NCBI GenBank assembly: GCA_900470445.1 | Contig: UCAU01000045.1 | Span: 27,571 to 91,570, forward strand | Reading direction: 5' to 3' | DNA length: 64,000 bases | DNA from: Hyphomicrobiales bacterium | Lineage (GTDB): Bacteria; Pseudomonadota; Alphaproteobacteria; Rhizobiales; Devosiaceae | Part shown: one piece after another, positions 43,451-52,777 of the stretch | How positions within the stretch are numbered: position 1 is the stretch's first letter | Layout of the letters: each line of letters opens with the position of its first letter | Made by a program: the position numbers and the translations under genes | The notes under the pieces: generated by a model | What the model was told of the DNA's origin: nothing | Seen by the model: only the letters and a program-made list of their open reading frames with translations | Database searches by the model: none

Positions 43451-44707
43451 TCAAGGAGAGGAATGACGATACACCTCCCGCCGTTTCCGGATGGCGCTCA
43501 TCAGTTCCACAATCTTACCGCCCTGCACCTTCGCGTTCTTTTCTGTGAGAACGAACTCCTTTGCTTTCGCTCCAAATGCCTCGAGCTCGCCAAGATCCGC
43601 AGAAATCAGCTTCTCAATCATCCGCTCCAGCGCGTCTGGACCTTCCTGGCCCGGATCGTAGAAGTGTGGAATATATTCCTCGGGCATGCCCGGCAGACGG
43701 AACATAACCACGGGCCGTCCGGATGCCATATATTCCATGGTCTTCGATGGGAAGGAGTACTTTGTGAACTCTCCAGTCGGTAAGCGGGGGTTGACCAACA
43801 CTGTGGCCTCCGCTTGAAGCCTTAGCGCCTCGGGCCGAGTTACTTGGCCAAAAAATCTGATGCGGGGGTCTTGTTGCGCGGCCTCGGTTATGTGGTCTCG
43901 AGCATCACCTTCTCCGGCAATCCATAGTTCCGCATCTTCACTCTTAACCTTACGGAACGCCTCTACCAGTTCCACAATACCGTAGCGTGATGCTAGGGTG
44001 CCCGTATAGAGAAACACCCGTTTGCCCGTCGCAGGCTGATCGATGAGCGGCACCTCGAGGGGCGCTGCGATTCCTTCGACAATTGTATATTTTTCCTGAT
44101 CGATACGAAGTTGCTCTGCCATGGCTCTTGTTAGCAGGACGAATCCGTCCAGCCGCTTTGCCAAGATGCGGAACAAGCGCGATTCTGCGCCCTTAACTAT
44201 GGTGTAGATTAGGCCGCGATCGTCCATAAACTCGGGAAGATCCGGCAGGACAAGACAAGCAAGAGTGTCTTTCTTGCGTAGTTTTTGCAGTAATGCGGCA
44301 GCAAGAAATGGCAAGTGCGCAGAGTAAACGAGAATGACTGATCCCGGCTGGGTGTCGACTTCCGCCAGCCCGCGACTGGCGGCCAAAAATCGCGAAAGCG
44401 ACTTCCATGGACGACCGAGATGAAAGGGCATGCCAACAAGCCTGACACCATCAAGAACTTTCTCCCTCGTGCCAGGGAAATCGGGATCAGAAAACAGGTA
44501 TGGATGGGTGCCGATGAAGGGGAGGTTGACGATAGAAACGGCCACTCCAGCATTTTCCGTTAGCCCGCGGATAATACTTTTCTGCAACGCATCGGCAGCA
44601 TTCTGAATGTTCCCTTTGGACTGCAGGAGGACATAGTCTGTCTGCTTGGGTGTGAAGATGCCGCCCAAGAAGACGACCGGCAAAGTGGCCGATTTGGCAT
44701 CGTTCAT
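43451..44707 (-). CDS. GT4-type glycosyltransferase
   Basis: A 418-residue GT-B enzyme. The C-terminal half has the GT4 elements 'KRVFLYTGTLASRYGIVELVE' in part, 'DAELWIAGEGDARDHI', 'RIRFFGQVTRPEALRLQ', 'VNPRLPTGEFTKYSFPSKTME' and 'YMASGRPVVMFRLPGMP'. The E-F-T-K-Y-S-F-P-S-K pattern is common in capsule-locus transferases. It lies between the wzx and wzy genes on the same strand and should add one sugar of the repeat unit. Confidence 0.88.
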   Translation of the reverse strand: MNDAKSATLPVVFLGGIFTPKQTDYVLLQSKGNIQNAADALQKSIIRGLTENAGVAVSIVNLPFIGTHPYLFSDPDFPGTREKVLDGVRLVGMPFHLGRPWKSLSRFLAASRGLAEVDTQPGSVILVYSAHLPFLAAALLQKLRKKDTLACLVLPDLPEFMDDRGLIYTIVKGAESRLFRILAKRLDGFVLLTRAMAEQLRIDQEKYTIVEGIAAPLEVPLIDQPATGKRVFLYTGTLASRYGIVELVEAFRKVKSEDAELWIAGEGDARDHITEAAQQDPRIRFFGQVTRPEALRLQAEATVLVNPRLPTGEFTKYSFPSKTMEYMASGRPVVMFRLPGMPEEYIPHFYDPGQEGPDALERMIEKLISADLGELEAFGAKAKEFVLTEKNAKVQGGKIVELMSAIRKRREVYRHSSP

Positions 44708-44802
44708 TGTGAAATCCTAACGTTGGGAGTCTGGCTCGAGAACGAGAACGGAATACAGGCCGGCCCATGAAGAAGCACGGGACCAAGTCGAACGATCGTG
44801 GG

Positions 44803-46200
44803 TCAGAGCAATGGTCCGTCCACTGTAGCTCCGGGTTTCATGTCCCGTTTGAGAAGCACAGCCATCAATAGACGGTAAACCGAATAGACTAGAACCAATA
44901 GGAAGGGCCAGGTCACCCCCGTTGCGTAAAATACGATCTCATCGCCGGGAACCTGTGAAAGATGATACCCGATGATGGTACCCAGCACGGTCCAAGTACT
45001 GGCCATCGGCCCGGTGGCATATGGCACCGCGGCGAAGAACGCTAGCACGACACCCATCCCAGCGAGCCCCAATGCCGCGCCAATCCATCCTTGGAACGCG
45101 TACGCAGTGATATGCGGCGCAGCAGGGGAGGTGCCCCGATCTTCATAACCATCCGCTCCGAAGATCGACTTATAGACAAGGTAGCTCGGATGACACGGCT
45201 TGGTGCCCGGCACATATTGCTCTATCAGCGTTCCACAAACCGGGCCCTTTTCCGTGAAGATCAGATAATAGTAGGGATAGCTGACCGCCATTCGGTTAAT
45301 CGCGTGTGCGATCAGGAAGGGCGCGCGTGAAAGAGCCGTCCCCGCTACCTTTTGAGCCTGCTCAGCTGCACCGAAGTCGATTCCCAAATCGAACATTTCG
45401 TCCTGCGTCATCCGTTCGATCGGTGTTTCAGGCGGTTGCGCGGGCTCGGGTGCAAGCCTGAAGACGACAGTGGAAACCAACAAATAGATTGCTGCCAACG
45501 TTACGGTGCTGCCAATCAGCTTTAGCCAGAAACGGCGCGGACGAGAAAACATCAGCAGTGCAAAGACGATGCCAATTGAAAACAGGAGAACGGGCCACTT
45601 CATATTCAGGAATATGAGAACCACAAATGACGCTGCGATGCTTAAGGCCGATGCGACAGCCCAAAAGCGGTTTCGACTACCTAGAAAAGCAACAAAAGCG
45701 TAGTACGCCAAGAATGGCATGATGGAGTGAATTGTCACTTTTTCGAGAAAGGAAATCCCCGCTTGCATCGCAAAGCGCGCTTCGATTGCATCCGTTGCAG
45801 TCGTCCCGCTCATAAACAACTCGACCGCGCCCGAGCGGTAGAACGCGAAACAGATCACGCAATAGACCAGCAGGCTTATCACTGCGAAATCCCGTGCGGT
45901 GAAGCTAGGGGCCAATTTGAAGAGCTTTGTCACAGCGGGCCGCAACATCGGTGCCGCCGCCGCTACAATTAATGGAACAACAAGCAGTGGGGACAGAAGT
46001 AGTGCCCAGAATCCAGGCGAAAATGTAGTAGAAAACTGCAATATTGCGGTCTTGTAGCCCGCTGCCTGCAGCAGTGCTGCCCCGTAGGGGCTTGCGTATA
46101 TTAGGTTGCCAAAGACAATTGTAGCTGAGTAACAGGCAACAAAAGAGAGCATAGCGACATTTTTGGTCGCAAACTGCCGTAATGATTTGGCCATAATCAT
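44803..46200 (-). CDS. wzy: Wzy-like polysaccharide polymerase
   Basis: A protein of about 465 residues with ten or more hydrophobic helices and a large loop around residues 270-350 ('ERMTQDEMFDLGIDFGAAEQ', 'NRMAVSYPYYYLIFTE', 'GTKPCHPSYLVYKSIFGADG'). Low sequence conservation and this loop are typical of Wzy. The frame is open upstream of 46200, but the extension is Cys-rich and unlike protein; ATG 46200 or 46194 is the likely start. Its place beside the wzx and GT4 genes supports the role of joining repeat units in the periplasm. Confidence 0.72.
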   Translation of the reverse strand: MIMAKSLRQFATKNVAMLSFVACYSATIVFGNLIYASPYGAALLQAAGYKTAILQFSTTFSPGFWALLLSPLLVVPLIVAAAAPMLRPAVTKLFKLAPSFTARDFAVISLLVYCVICFAFYRSGAVELFMSGTTATDAIEARFAMQAGISFLEKVTIHSIMPFLAYYAFVAFLGSRNRFWAVASALSIAASFVVLIFLNMKWPVLLFSIGIVFALLMFSRPRRFWLKLIGSTVTLAAIYLLVSTVVFRLAPEPAQPPETPIERMTQDEMFDLGIDFGAAEQAQKVAGTALSRAPFLIAHAINRMAVSYPYYYLIFTEKGPVCGTLIEQYVPGTKPCHPSYLVYKSIFGADGYEDRGTSPAAPHITAYAFQGWIGAALGLAGMGVVLAFFAAVPYATGPMASTWTVLGTIIGYHLSQVPGDEIVFYATGVTWPFLLVLVYSVYRLLMAVLLKRDMKPGATVDGPLL

Positions 46201-46674
46201 GAAAATACCGATCAAGAGCGGAGTGCGGCTGCAACCGGCGGTGACTATCAGAGTCTCGCAATGACAGCAATGATCCGTGGGGCCGATCACCAGGATCAAG
46301 ATGCCACAGGGCATCCCGAGGGAGGTCCCTCGAAGTCTCGTGGAGACATGTCGCATATCCGCACACCATTGTAAGCAGATCGCATGGCTGTGGTAGATCA
46401 TCTGCACCTGCGATCAGGGCCGATGGTATTCCGCACGGAACTGGTCTGCTCGAGCGGCTATTTGCATCGGGGCGCATCGACCCCAGTGGTGGCTGCAGGG
46501 CGCAGCGCTCCGCTATGTTTGCCGGAGACCCAACTTTATGAGGCTGCAAGGCTTGGATCTAACCCAGATTGCACTTCAGACGTCAGCAAGTGCTGGCGCA
46601 TGGTTTCAAATCTGATAAGTCGTGATTGCGGAACCGGCGTCTGGCCTTTTCCGTGCTGAAAGAAAGAGGATCCA
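46201..46674. other. divergent promoter region between wzy and capE
   Basis: This 470-base stretch separates the minus-strand wzy-GT4-wzx group from the plus-strand capEFG group. No gene is supported in it. It must hold promoters for both directions, but no consensus box or JUMPstart-like element was found. Confidence 0.4.
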
Positions 46675-47703
46675 GTGAGCGCGAATGTTGTATTAATTAC
46701 CGGTGGGACCGGCTCATTTGGCAAGACCATGTTGATGGACCTCCTGTCCTCCGACACCGATGAAATTCGCGTCTTTAGCCGGGATGAGGAAAAGCAGGAC
46801 GCTCTGCGCAACCAGCTGCGCGATTCGCGTGTGCGGTTTTATATCGGCGACATCAGAAATCGCGAAAGCTTGGATCAGGCCATGCGCGGCGTGACCAGCA
46901 TCTTCCATGCGGCGGCCCTCAAGCAGGTGCCGTCATGTGAGTTTTTCCCGCTCGAAGCCGTCCGCACCAACGTGCTTGGCTCGGAGAATGTCCTTCGCTC
47001 GGGTGTGGCGGCTGGCGTTCGCAGCATTGTCTGCCTTTCCACTGACAAGGCAGTTTTTCCAGTCAACGCCATGGGCATATCCAAGGCTATGATGGAGAAA
47101 CAGGCCCAGGCGATTGCCCGGTCGCTCGGACCCGACGCAGATACGACGGTTTCCATGGTTCGCTACGGAAACGTTATGTACTCCCGTGGCTCTGCCATTC
47201 CGCTTTTTGTGCGGCAGATCAAGTCGAGCAAGCCGATCACCGTGACCGAGCCGACTATGACGCGGTTCCTGATGCCGTTGCGGGATTCGGTGGACCTCGT
47301 CCATCACGCATTCAACAATGCGCGCCAGGGCGATCTTTTTATCCGCAAGGCACCAGCTTCAACCATTGCTGACCTCGTGCAGGGAATTAAGGAGCTGTTC
47401 GAAGTTCCCGATTATCCGGTCGAAGTCATCGGCTGGCGACATGCAGAAAAGCTCTATGAGACGCTAGCCAGCGCCGAGGAGCTATCACACAGCGACGATA
47501 TGGGTCTCTACTACCGCATCCGCATGGATGCGCGCGATCTCAACTACAAGGCCTATTTCAGCGAGGGTGACCAGGAGATCGTCGCACACGAGGACTACCA
47601 CTCCCATAATACCGAGCGTCTCGACGTGAAAGGGGTCAAGCAATTGCTGCTGACGCTGCCGGAAGTTCGGGCGGAGCTGGAGGACTGGAAGGCCACACGA
47701 TGA
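46675..47703 (+). CDS. capE: UDP-GlcNAc 4,6-dehydratase/5-epimerase (CapE/WbjB type)
   Basis: A 342-residue SDR starting at GTG 46675 behind AGAGGA. It has the NADP-binding 'VLITGGTGSFGKTML', 'FSRDEEKQ' after the second strand, 'HAAALKQVPSCEFFPLEAV' and 'CLSTDKAVFPVNAMGISKA'. The M-x-x-x-K (Met-Gly-Ile-Ser-Lys) in place of Tyr-x-x-x-K is a hallmark of CapE. It performs the first step from UDP-D-GlcNAc to UDP-L-FucNAc. The genes capF and capG follow directly. Confidence 0.93.
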   Translation: MSANVVLITGGTGSFGKTMLMDLLSSDTDEIRVFSRDEEKQDALRNQLRDSRVRFYIGDIRNRESLDQAMRGVTSIFHAAALKQVPSCEFFPLEAVRTNVLGSENVLRSGVAAGVRSIVCLSTDKAVFPVNAMGISKAMMEKQAQAIARSLGPDADTTVSMVRYGNVMYSRGSAIPLFVRQIKSSKPITVTEPTMTRFLMPLRDSVDLVHHAFNNARQGDLFIRKAPASTIADLVQGIKELFEVPDYPVEVIGWRHAEKLYETLASAEELSHSDDMGLYYRIRMDARDLNYKAYFSEGDQEIVAHEDYHSHNTERLDVKGVKQLLLTLPEVRAELEDWKATR

Positions 47704-48827
47704 CCAAAATTGTTGTCACCGGTGCCGGTGGGCTGATCGGCTGGCATGCCAGCGCACGGCTCCACGCAGCTAATTGCGCGGCCCGCTTCAAAGGTGAGGC
47801 TCAGCCCTACGAGATCGTTATGCTCGACCATGCCGGCTTCGAAGACGATGGTGTGCTGGCGGACGCGGTCCGCGATGCTGACCTCGTGTTGCATTTTGCC
47901 GGCGTCAATCGTGGTGTCGATACCGAAGTCGAGACGGCCAATCCCCAAATCGCCGACCGGCTTGCCCAGGCAATCGGCCAAGCCGCCGCGCGGCCGCACA
48001 TTGTCTATGCCAACTCGACCCATGCGGCTAGCGATACACCCTACGGACGATCCAAGCGTGGCGCAGCCGAGCGACTTTCCGCAACCGGGCTCGGCTTCAC
48101 CAATCTGATCCTGCCCCATATTTTTGGGGAGGGTGCGCGGTCCTACTACAACAATGTCACCGCCACACTTATCGATCAGGTTATCAAGGGCGAGAACCCA
48201 ACCATAAACCCTGATGGCGTGGTGCATCTGCTGCATGCCGGGGCCGCTGCACATTTCGCGATCGATGCAGGGTTGGCCGGGCAATCGGGCGAACTGGCCC
48301 CCAGTGGCCAACGCACCGGCGTTCCGGCGCTATACCAACTGCTGCGTGGCTTTCACGAAAGCTATAGCGCCAACATATTTCCGGACCTGACGGACAAGTT
48401 CCACGCGGCGCTATTCAACAGCTATCGGGCCGCGCTCTATCCTGATGGCTTCCCGCGGCCCCTCAAGCTCAACACCGACAAGCGTGGAACGCTGTTTGAA
48501 GCAGTGAAAGGCGGCGGTGGCGGGCAGAGCTTTGCCAGCTGGACCGAGCCAGGCGTGACCCGGGGCGACCACTTCCACCTGGACAAGGTCGAACGGTTTC
48601 TGGTCCTCGATGGCGAGGCGATCATTCGCATTCGTCGCATTCTGGGCGGCCCGGTTTGGGAATACCGGGTCAATGGTGCCACACCTTCGCCGGTAGACAT
48701 GCCCACCCTTCATACCCATTCGATAGAGAATGTCGGCGGTCGGCCGCTTCTCACCCTCTTCTGGACGCATGAACTCTTTGACCCATCCGCGCCAGACACC
48801 TTCGCCGACCCCGTCCTCGGAGCCTAG
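47700..48827 (+). CDS. capF: bifunctional epimerase/reductase CapF (WbjC type)
   Basis: A 375-residue protein overlapping capE by four bases. Residues 1-240 form an SDR domain ('IVVTGAGGLIGWHASARLH', 'TPYGRSKRGAAERL' with Tyr-x-x-x-Lys, 'LILPHIFGEGARSYYNN'). Residues about 260-375 form a cupin ('FASWTEPGVTRGDHFHLDKVE', 'MPTLHTHSIENVG'), whose His residues hold the metal used for 3-epimerisation. It makes the second step towards UDP-L-FucNAc. Confidence 0.94.
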   Translation: MTKIVVTGAGGLIGWHASARLHAANCAARFKGEAQPYEIVMLDHAGFEDDGVLADAVRDADLVLHFAGVNRGVDTEVETANPQIADRLAQAIGQAAARPHIVYANSTHAASDTPYGRSKRGAAERLSATGLGFTNLILPHIFGEGARSYYNNVTATLIDQVIKGENPTINPDGVVHLLHAGAAAHFAIDAGLAGQSGELAPSGQRTGVPALYQLLRGFHESYSANIFPDLTDKFHAALFNSYRAALYPDGFPRPLKLNTDKRGTLFEAVKGGGGGQSFASWTEPGVTRGDHFHLDKVERFLVLDGEAIIRIRRILGGPVWEYRVNGATPSPVDMPTLHTHSIENVGGRPLLTLFWTHELFDPSAPDTFADPVLGA

Positions 48828-48828
48828 A

Positions 48829-49983
48829 ATGAGCAAGCTGAAAGTCATGACGATCCTGGGTACCCGCCCGGAGATCATCCGATTGGCACGAGTAATGGCT
48901 CGCCTGGACGCTTACACAGAACAGGTCATCGTCCATACTGGCCAGAACTACGATTACGAGCTCAACGAGATTTTCTTCGAGGACCTCGGCGTGCGCCGAC
49001 CCGATCATTTCCTCGGTACCGGCGGCGGCTCGCTGGGCGAGACGCTGGGCAAGATTCTGACGGAAAGCGAAAAAGTGCTGCGTGCGGCAAAGCCCGATGC
49101 AGTGCTGGTGCTCGGAGACACTAATTCGGCTATCGCTGCCATCATGGCGCGCCGGCTCAAAGTCCCGGTGTATCACATGGAGGCGGGAAACCGGTCCTTC
49201 GACCGCAACGTGCCCGAGGAAACCAATCGCAAGATTGTCGACCACATCTCGGACTTCAACCTGGTCTATACCGAGCACGCCAGGCGCCATCTCTTGGATG
49301 AGGGTATCCAGCATCGCCGCATCTATCTGACTGGTTCGCCGATGCGCGAAGTGCTCGAGCATTACCGGCCCAGGATCGATGCGTCGGACGTCTTGGAACG
49401 CTTGAACCTGATGGAACGCGGCTATTTCATCGTCTCGCTGCATCGCGAGGAAAATGTCGACAACAGCGAGCGGCTCTCGGCGCTGGTCGGTGCGCTCAAC
49501 GCGCTAGCGGATCGGCACGACATGCCAGTCATCGTCTCGACGCATCCGCGCACCCGAAAGCGCCTCGAGGCCTTGGGCGATGAGGCCATCGATCCGCGTA
49601 TCCAGTATATGAAGCCGTTCGGGTTCCATGACTATAATCACCTGCAGATGAAGGCCTTCTGCGCCATATCGGACAGCGGCACGATTGCCGAGGAAGCCTC
49701 AATGCTGGGTTTTCCGGCCGTCACTCCGCGGGATGCGATCGAGCGGCCCGAAGGGCTCGATGTCGGCTGCCTGATCATGACCGGACTAAACAAGGATACG
49801 ATCCTGGATGGTGTTGAGGCGGTGACCTCAATGTTTGCCGAGCGCGTCGCCGCGGGGCTCCCACACCCGGTTCCCGTCGACTATCAGATCACCAACACTT
49901 CCGAACGTGTGGTCAGCCTCATCTTGGGGACGGCGCGTCTGTCCAACAGCTGGGACGGAATTCGCAAGAATGATCTTAGCTAG
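48829..49983 (+). CDS. capG: UDP-N-acetyl-L-talosamine (pneumosamine) 2-epimerase CapG (WbjD type)
   Basis: A 384-residue enzyme of the WecB-like GT-B epimerase fold. ATG 48829 lies one base behind the capF stop; the longer frame reads into capF. Conserved parts are 'MTILGTRPEIIRLARVMARL', 'HTGQNYDYELNEIFFEDL', 'VLGDTNSAIAAIMARR', 'HMEAGNRSFDRNVPEETNRK' and 'SDSGTIAEEASMLG'. It completes UDP-L-FucNAc synthesis by inverting C2. The 'D-R-N-V-P-E-E-T-N-R-K' form is typical of CapG and distinguishes it from housekeeping WecB. Confidence 0.93.
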   Translation: MSKLKVMTILGTRPEIIRLARVMARLDAYTEQVIVHTGQNYDYELNEIFFEDLGVRRPDHFLGTGGGSLGETLGKILTESEKVLRAAKPDAVLVLGDTNSAIAAIMARRLKVPVYHMEAGNRSFDRNVPEETNRKIVDHISDFNLVYTEHARRHLLDEGIQHRRIYLTGSPMREVLEHYRPRIDASDVLERLNLMERGYFIVSLHREENVDNSERLSALVGALNALADRHDMPVIVSTHPRTRKRLEALGDEAIDPRIQYMKPFGFHDYNHLQMKAFCAISDSGTIAEEASMLGFPAVTPRDAIERPEGLDVGCLIMTGLNKDTILDGVEAVTSMFAERVAAGLPHPVPVDYQITNTSERVVSLILGTARLSNSWDGIRKNDLS

Positions 49984-49992
49984 GCTCAGAGT

Positions 49993-50565
49993 ATGTACGC
50001 GAGATACGGAAAAAGACTGTTTGATGTGCTTGCCGCACTGTTGGCTGCTCCGTTCGCTATCTTGCTGTGCCTAGGTTGTATCATCGCCATACGGTTGGAC
50101 GATGGTGGAGCCGCATTGTTTAGACAGACGCGGGTCGGTTATCGCCGTACGCCCTTTGTTCTATACAAGTTGCGGACCATGTCGGTGGATACCGGTGACC
50201 ATGCCAGCCACGAGGTCTCTGCTTCAAAAATTACCAGCATCGGAAGTTTCTTGCGCAAGACGAAGCTTGACGAACTGCCCCAGCTTTTCAATGTCCTCAG
50301 GGGTGACATGAGCCTAGTCGGTCCCCGTCCGTGTTTGCCCTCTCAAGAACTTCTGGTCGCGGAACGAGACAGGCTGGATGTGTTTGATGTTCGCCCTGGT
50401 ATTACGGGTCCCGCCCAGCTCTCGGGCATCGATATGTCGACGCCCGTTGAACTGGCCGCAGTCGATGCGGTTTATGCAAAACAGCTCAATTTCAGAAGCG
50501 ACATGCGCTATATCGTCAATACAGCGCTTGGCCGCGGCAGCGGCGACGCTGTCAAACGGCTGTAG
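49993..50565 (+). CDS. initiating sugar-1-phosphate transferase (PglC/WreU type)
   Basis: A 190-residue monotopic phosphoglycosyltransferase. The N-terminal hydrophobic re-entrant helix ('KRLFDVLAALLAAPFAILLCL') is followed by 'FRQTRVGYRRTPFVLYKLRTM', the catalytic Asp-Glu in 'KLDELPQLFNVLRGDMSLVGP' and 'RPGITGPAQLSG'. The short length places it with PglC, WcaJ-core and rhizobial WreU enzymes that move a sugar phosphate from UDP-sugar to undecaprenyl phosphate. With the neighbouring reductase-like SDR and WbpM-like genes, the first sugar may be QuiNAc, as in Rhizobium etli; this is inference. Confidence 0.9.
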   Translation: MYARYGKRLFDVLAALLAAPFAILLCLGCIIAIRLDDGGAALFRQTRVGYRRTPFVLYKLRTMSVDTGDHASHEVSASKITSIGSFLRKTKLDELPQLFNVLRGDMSLVGPRPCLPSQELLVAERDRLDVFDVRPGITGPAQLSGIDMSTPVELAAVDAVYAKQLNFRSDMRYIVNTALGRGSGDAVKRL

Positions 50566-51484
50566 GTTTTTCTGCGAGAAACGCCAGGCTCTCCGGCATT
50601 TTTTCTACAGGGCGCCAGCCAAATGCGACCTCAAGCTCTTTGGAAGGTGCTACGTCTAGACGGTCTACTGCGCCACTGATCAATTCGGACCGGCCAATAG
50701 CTGCGCCAATGGTTCTAAGGAGGCTAACGGGAAACGGTATCAGCACCGCCCGCCGATCCATTGCCTCGCCTATCATTCTCACAAGATTTCGTGTTGACAC
50801 TGCAGTGCCGTCGGATGGCTCGAATATCTTGCCGGAAGAGTTGGACCATTGCGTCTCGTTGCTGCTTACCACCCTTTCCATCAGGTCACACAGGTTGACC
50901 ATTGAAATGTAGTGGCGGGGCTCGTTGGCCAAACCCAAAGGTATCGGAAATCTCGAACGAACCATGGCCGCTAGCATGCTCATGCTGTTCTTCATGCCTG
51001 GGCCATAAACAGCAGGCGGACGCAGGACGACCAACTGGCTACGCGTCGACAGTCGGTCAGTAAAGATCCGATCCGCTGCCAATTTTTCCACCCCATAGCG
51101 GCGGGATCGGGCGGCGCCCTTCTCTGCAAGGCCCGCCGCGATCGAACTCAAGACAATAGTACGCGGGATTTCTGCTGCGACCACGAAGTCTGAGACGTTA
51201 GCTGCAATTCGCGCTGCGTCTGAGGCAAGGCCGGAGGGATCGTTGGAAGTCGCCCGCCGTGGAGCAGCCAGATTGATGTAGACATCCACATCTTGACCAT
51301 TCTTGGGATCAATTGGCATGCTCATAAGGTCGCCCGTGGCTATCCAACGCGCGGGTCCGGGACTCACGCCGGCGTCGCTGCGGCACATCGCCGTAACCTT
51401 GTGCCCGGCGGTAACTAAATGCTGCACAAGCGCTCTGCCGATGAAGCTGGTCGCCCCCGACACAAGTACGTGGCGTTTGGCCAT
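50552..51484 (-). CDS. SDR nucleotide-sugar reductase/epimerase (WreQ/WbpV-like)
   Basis: A 310-residue extended SDR. ATG 51484 follows GGAGG by nine bases. It has 'VLVSGATSFIGRALVQHL' for NAD(P) binding, Ser in 'IVLSSIAAGLAEKG', Tyr-x-x-x-Lys in 'RRYGVEKLAADRIF' and 'LVVLRPPAVYGPGMKNSM'. Proteins of this length and pattern beside WbpM-like and PglC-like genes include WreQ and WbpV, which reduce UDP-4-keto-6-deoxy-GlcNAc to UDP-QuiNAc. The gene ends inside the 3' end of the convergent transferase gene (14-base overlap). A 4-epimerase role remains possible. Confidence 0.8.
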   Translation of the reverse strand: MAKRHVLVSGATSFIGRALVQHLVTAGHKVTAMCRSDAGVSPGPARWIATGDLMSMPIDPKNGQDVDVYINLAAPRRATSNDPSGLASDAARIAANVSDFVVAAEIPRTIVLSSIAAGLAEKGAARSRRYGVEKLAADRIFTDRLSTRSQLVVLRPPAVYGPGMKNSMSMLAAMVRSRFPIPLGLANEPRHYISMVNLCDLMERVVSSNETQWSNSSGKIFEPSDGTAVSTRNLVRMIGEAMDRRAVLIPFPVSLLRTIGAAIGRSELISGAVDRLDVAPSKELEVAFGWRPVEKMPESLAFLAEKPTAV

Positions 51485-51540
51485 TGCCAATACCTCCATC
51501 TAACCATAAGAGGCTGCCTTCATAAGGGGCACAGGTTGAA

Positions 51541-52764
51541 ATGAAAGTACTTTTTATCTCACAGTATTTTTTCCCTGAGCAAATGTCGAACAACAACCTG
51601 GCTAAGCAGTTGGCAGCCCGTGAGCACCAGGTGTCGGTTTACACAGCAGTACCAAACTACCCGGCCGGAGAGTTTTTTGAGGGGTACTCGAACAATGCGC
51701 GGCGAAGTGATACTTGGGAGGGCGTCGATATTTGGCGCGCCAGAACCATTCCACGCGGCAAGAGTCGTCTCCAACTTTTCCTGAACTACTTGGTGTTCCC
51801 TCTGACGGCCGGTCTCAAAGTGCTTTGGGGAAAAGGGAGGCCCGATGTCATTTTTGTCAGCCAACTCTCCCCCATTCTCATGGTGATTCCAGGTATCCTT
51901 CAGAAATGGAAGACTGGAACCGGTCTGGTCTACTGGGTGCAGGATTTGTGGCCTGAAAGTGCAACCTACACGCTAGGTGTCAGGAGCAGGCTGGTGGTAG
52001 GCATGCTCGAGAATCTGTGCGGCTATCTATACAGGCAGGCCGATATTGTACTGGTTCAGAGCGCAGCCTTTCGGGAGAAGATGGTGCAGTTTGGTGTGCC
52101 CGATGATCGCATCCGTGTCTTGCCGAACACTGCCCCGCAATCATACCGCCCACTAACTCCGAAAGAAGCGCCTGACTATTGCGACCGCATCCCCCAGAAC
52201 GGCTTTCGACTGATGTTTGCGGGAAACATCGGAGAGAGCCAGGACTTTGATACAATAATCTCTGCTGCTGGGCTGCTGCGGGACTTTGAAAATCTGCACT
52301 GGGTCATTGTAGGCAGTGGACGCGATGAAGAACGCGTAAAACGCGTTTTAGCCGAGCGCGGGCTGGGGGACCGGTTTCATTTCTTGGGTCGTTTCCCCGA
52401 AGAGGAGATGCCGAAACTCTTCGCCCATGCCGACGCCATGTTGGTGAGCCTCAAGGACACATCGATCTTTTCATTGACGGTTCCCTATAAGGTCCAGTGT
52501 TACTTGGCCTGTGGGAAGCCTATCCTCGCATCCTTGAATGGGGAGGGCGCCAGAATAATCTCCGAGTCCGGTGCGGGCATTGCAGTAGACGCAGAGCGTC
52601 CGGAACTCCTTGCCGAAGCCATCAGGCAGATGCTCAGCGAAAGCCCTGAGCAACGGTACCGATTTGGAGAAGCAGCTAGACGCTATTTCGATCAAAATTA
52701 CGCCGCCGAAATAGTCTATAAGAAACTGGAGTCAGCCTTAAAGGACGCAGCGGCAGTACGCTAA
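51541..52764 (+). CDS. wbuB: GT4 glycosyltransferase, WbuB-like (probable L-FucNAc transferase)
   Basis: A 407-residue GT-B enzyme. It has 'VLFISQYFFPEQMSNNNLAKQ' at the start, 'VYTAVPNYPAGEFFEGY', 'LVYWVQDLWPESATYTLGV', 'LMFAGNIGESQDFDTIISA', 'VGSGRDEERVKRVL', 'FHFLGRFPEEEMPKLFAHAD' and 'VPYKVQCYLACGKPIL'. This pattern is that of WbuB transferases, which add L-FucNAc to the second position of O-units. It sits among capEFG and the initiating transferase gene, which fits use of UDP-L-FucNAc. Strict specificity is inferred. Confidence 0.85.
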   Translation: MKVLFISQYFFPEQMSNNNLAKQLAAREHQVSVYTAVPNYPAGEFFEGYSNNARRSDTWEGVDIWRARTIPRGKSRLQLFLNYLVFPLTAGLKVLWGKGRPDVIFVSQLSPILMVIPGILQKWKTGTGLVYWVQDLWPESATYTLGVRSRLVVGMLENLCGYLYRQADIVLVQSAAFREKMVQFGVPDDRIRVLPNTAPQSYRPLTPKEAPDYCDRIPQNGFRLMFAGNIGESQDFDTIISAAGLLRDFENLHWVIVGSGRDEERVKRVLAERGLGDRFHFLGRFPEEEMPKLFAHADAMLVSLKDTSIFSLTVPYKVQCYLACGKPILASLNGEGARIISESGAGIAVDAERPELLAEAIRQMLSESPEQRYRFGEAARRYFDQNYAAEIVYKKLESALKDAAAVR

Positions 52765-52777
52765 GATTAGAAGTTTG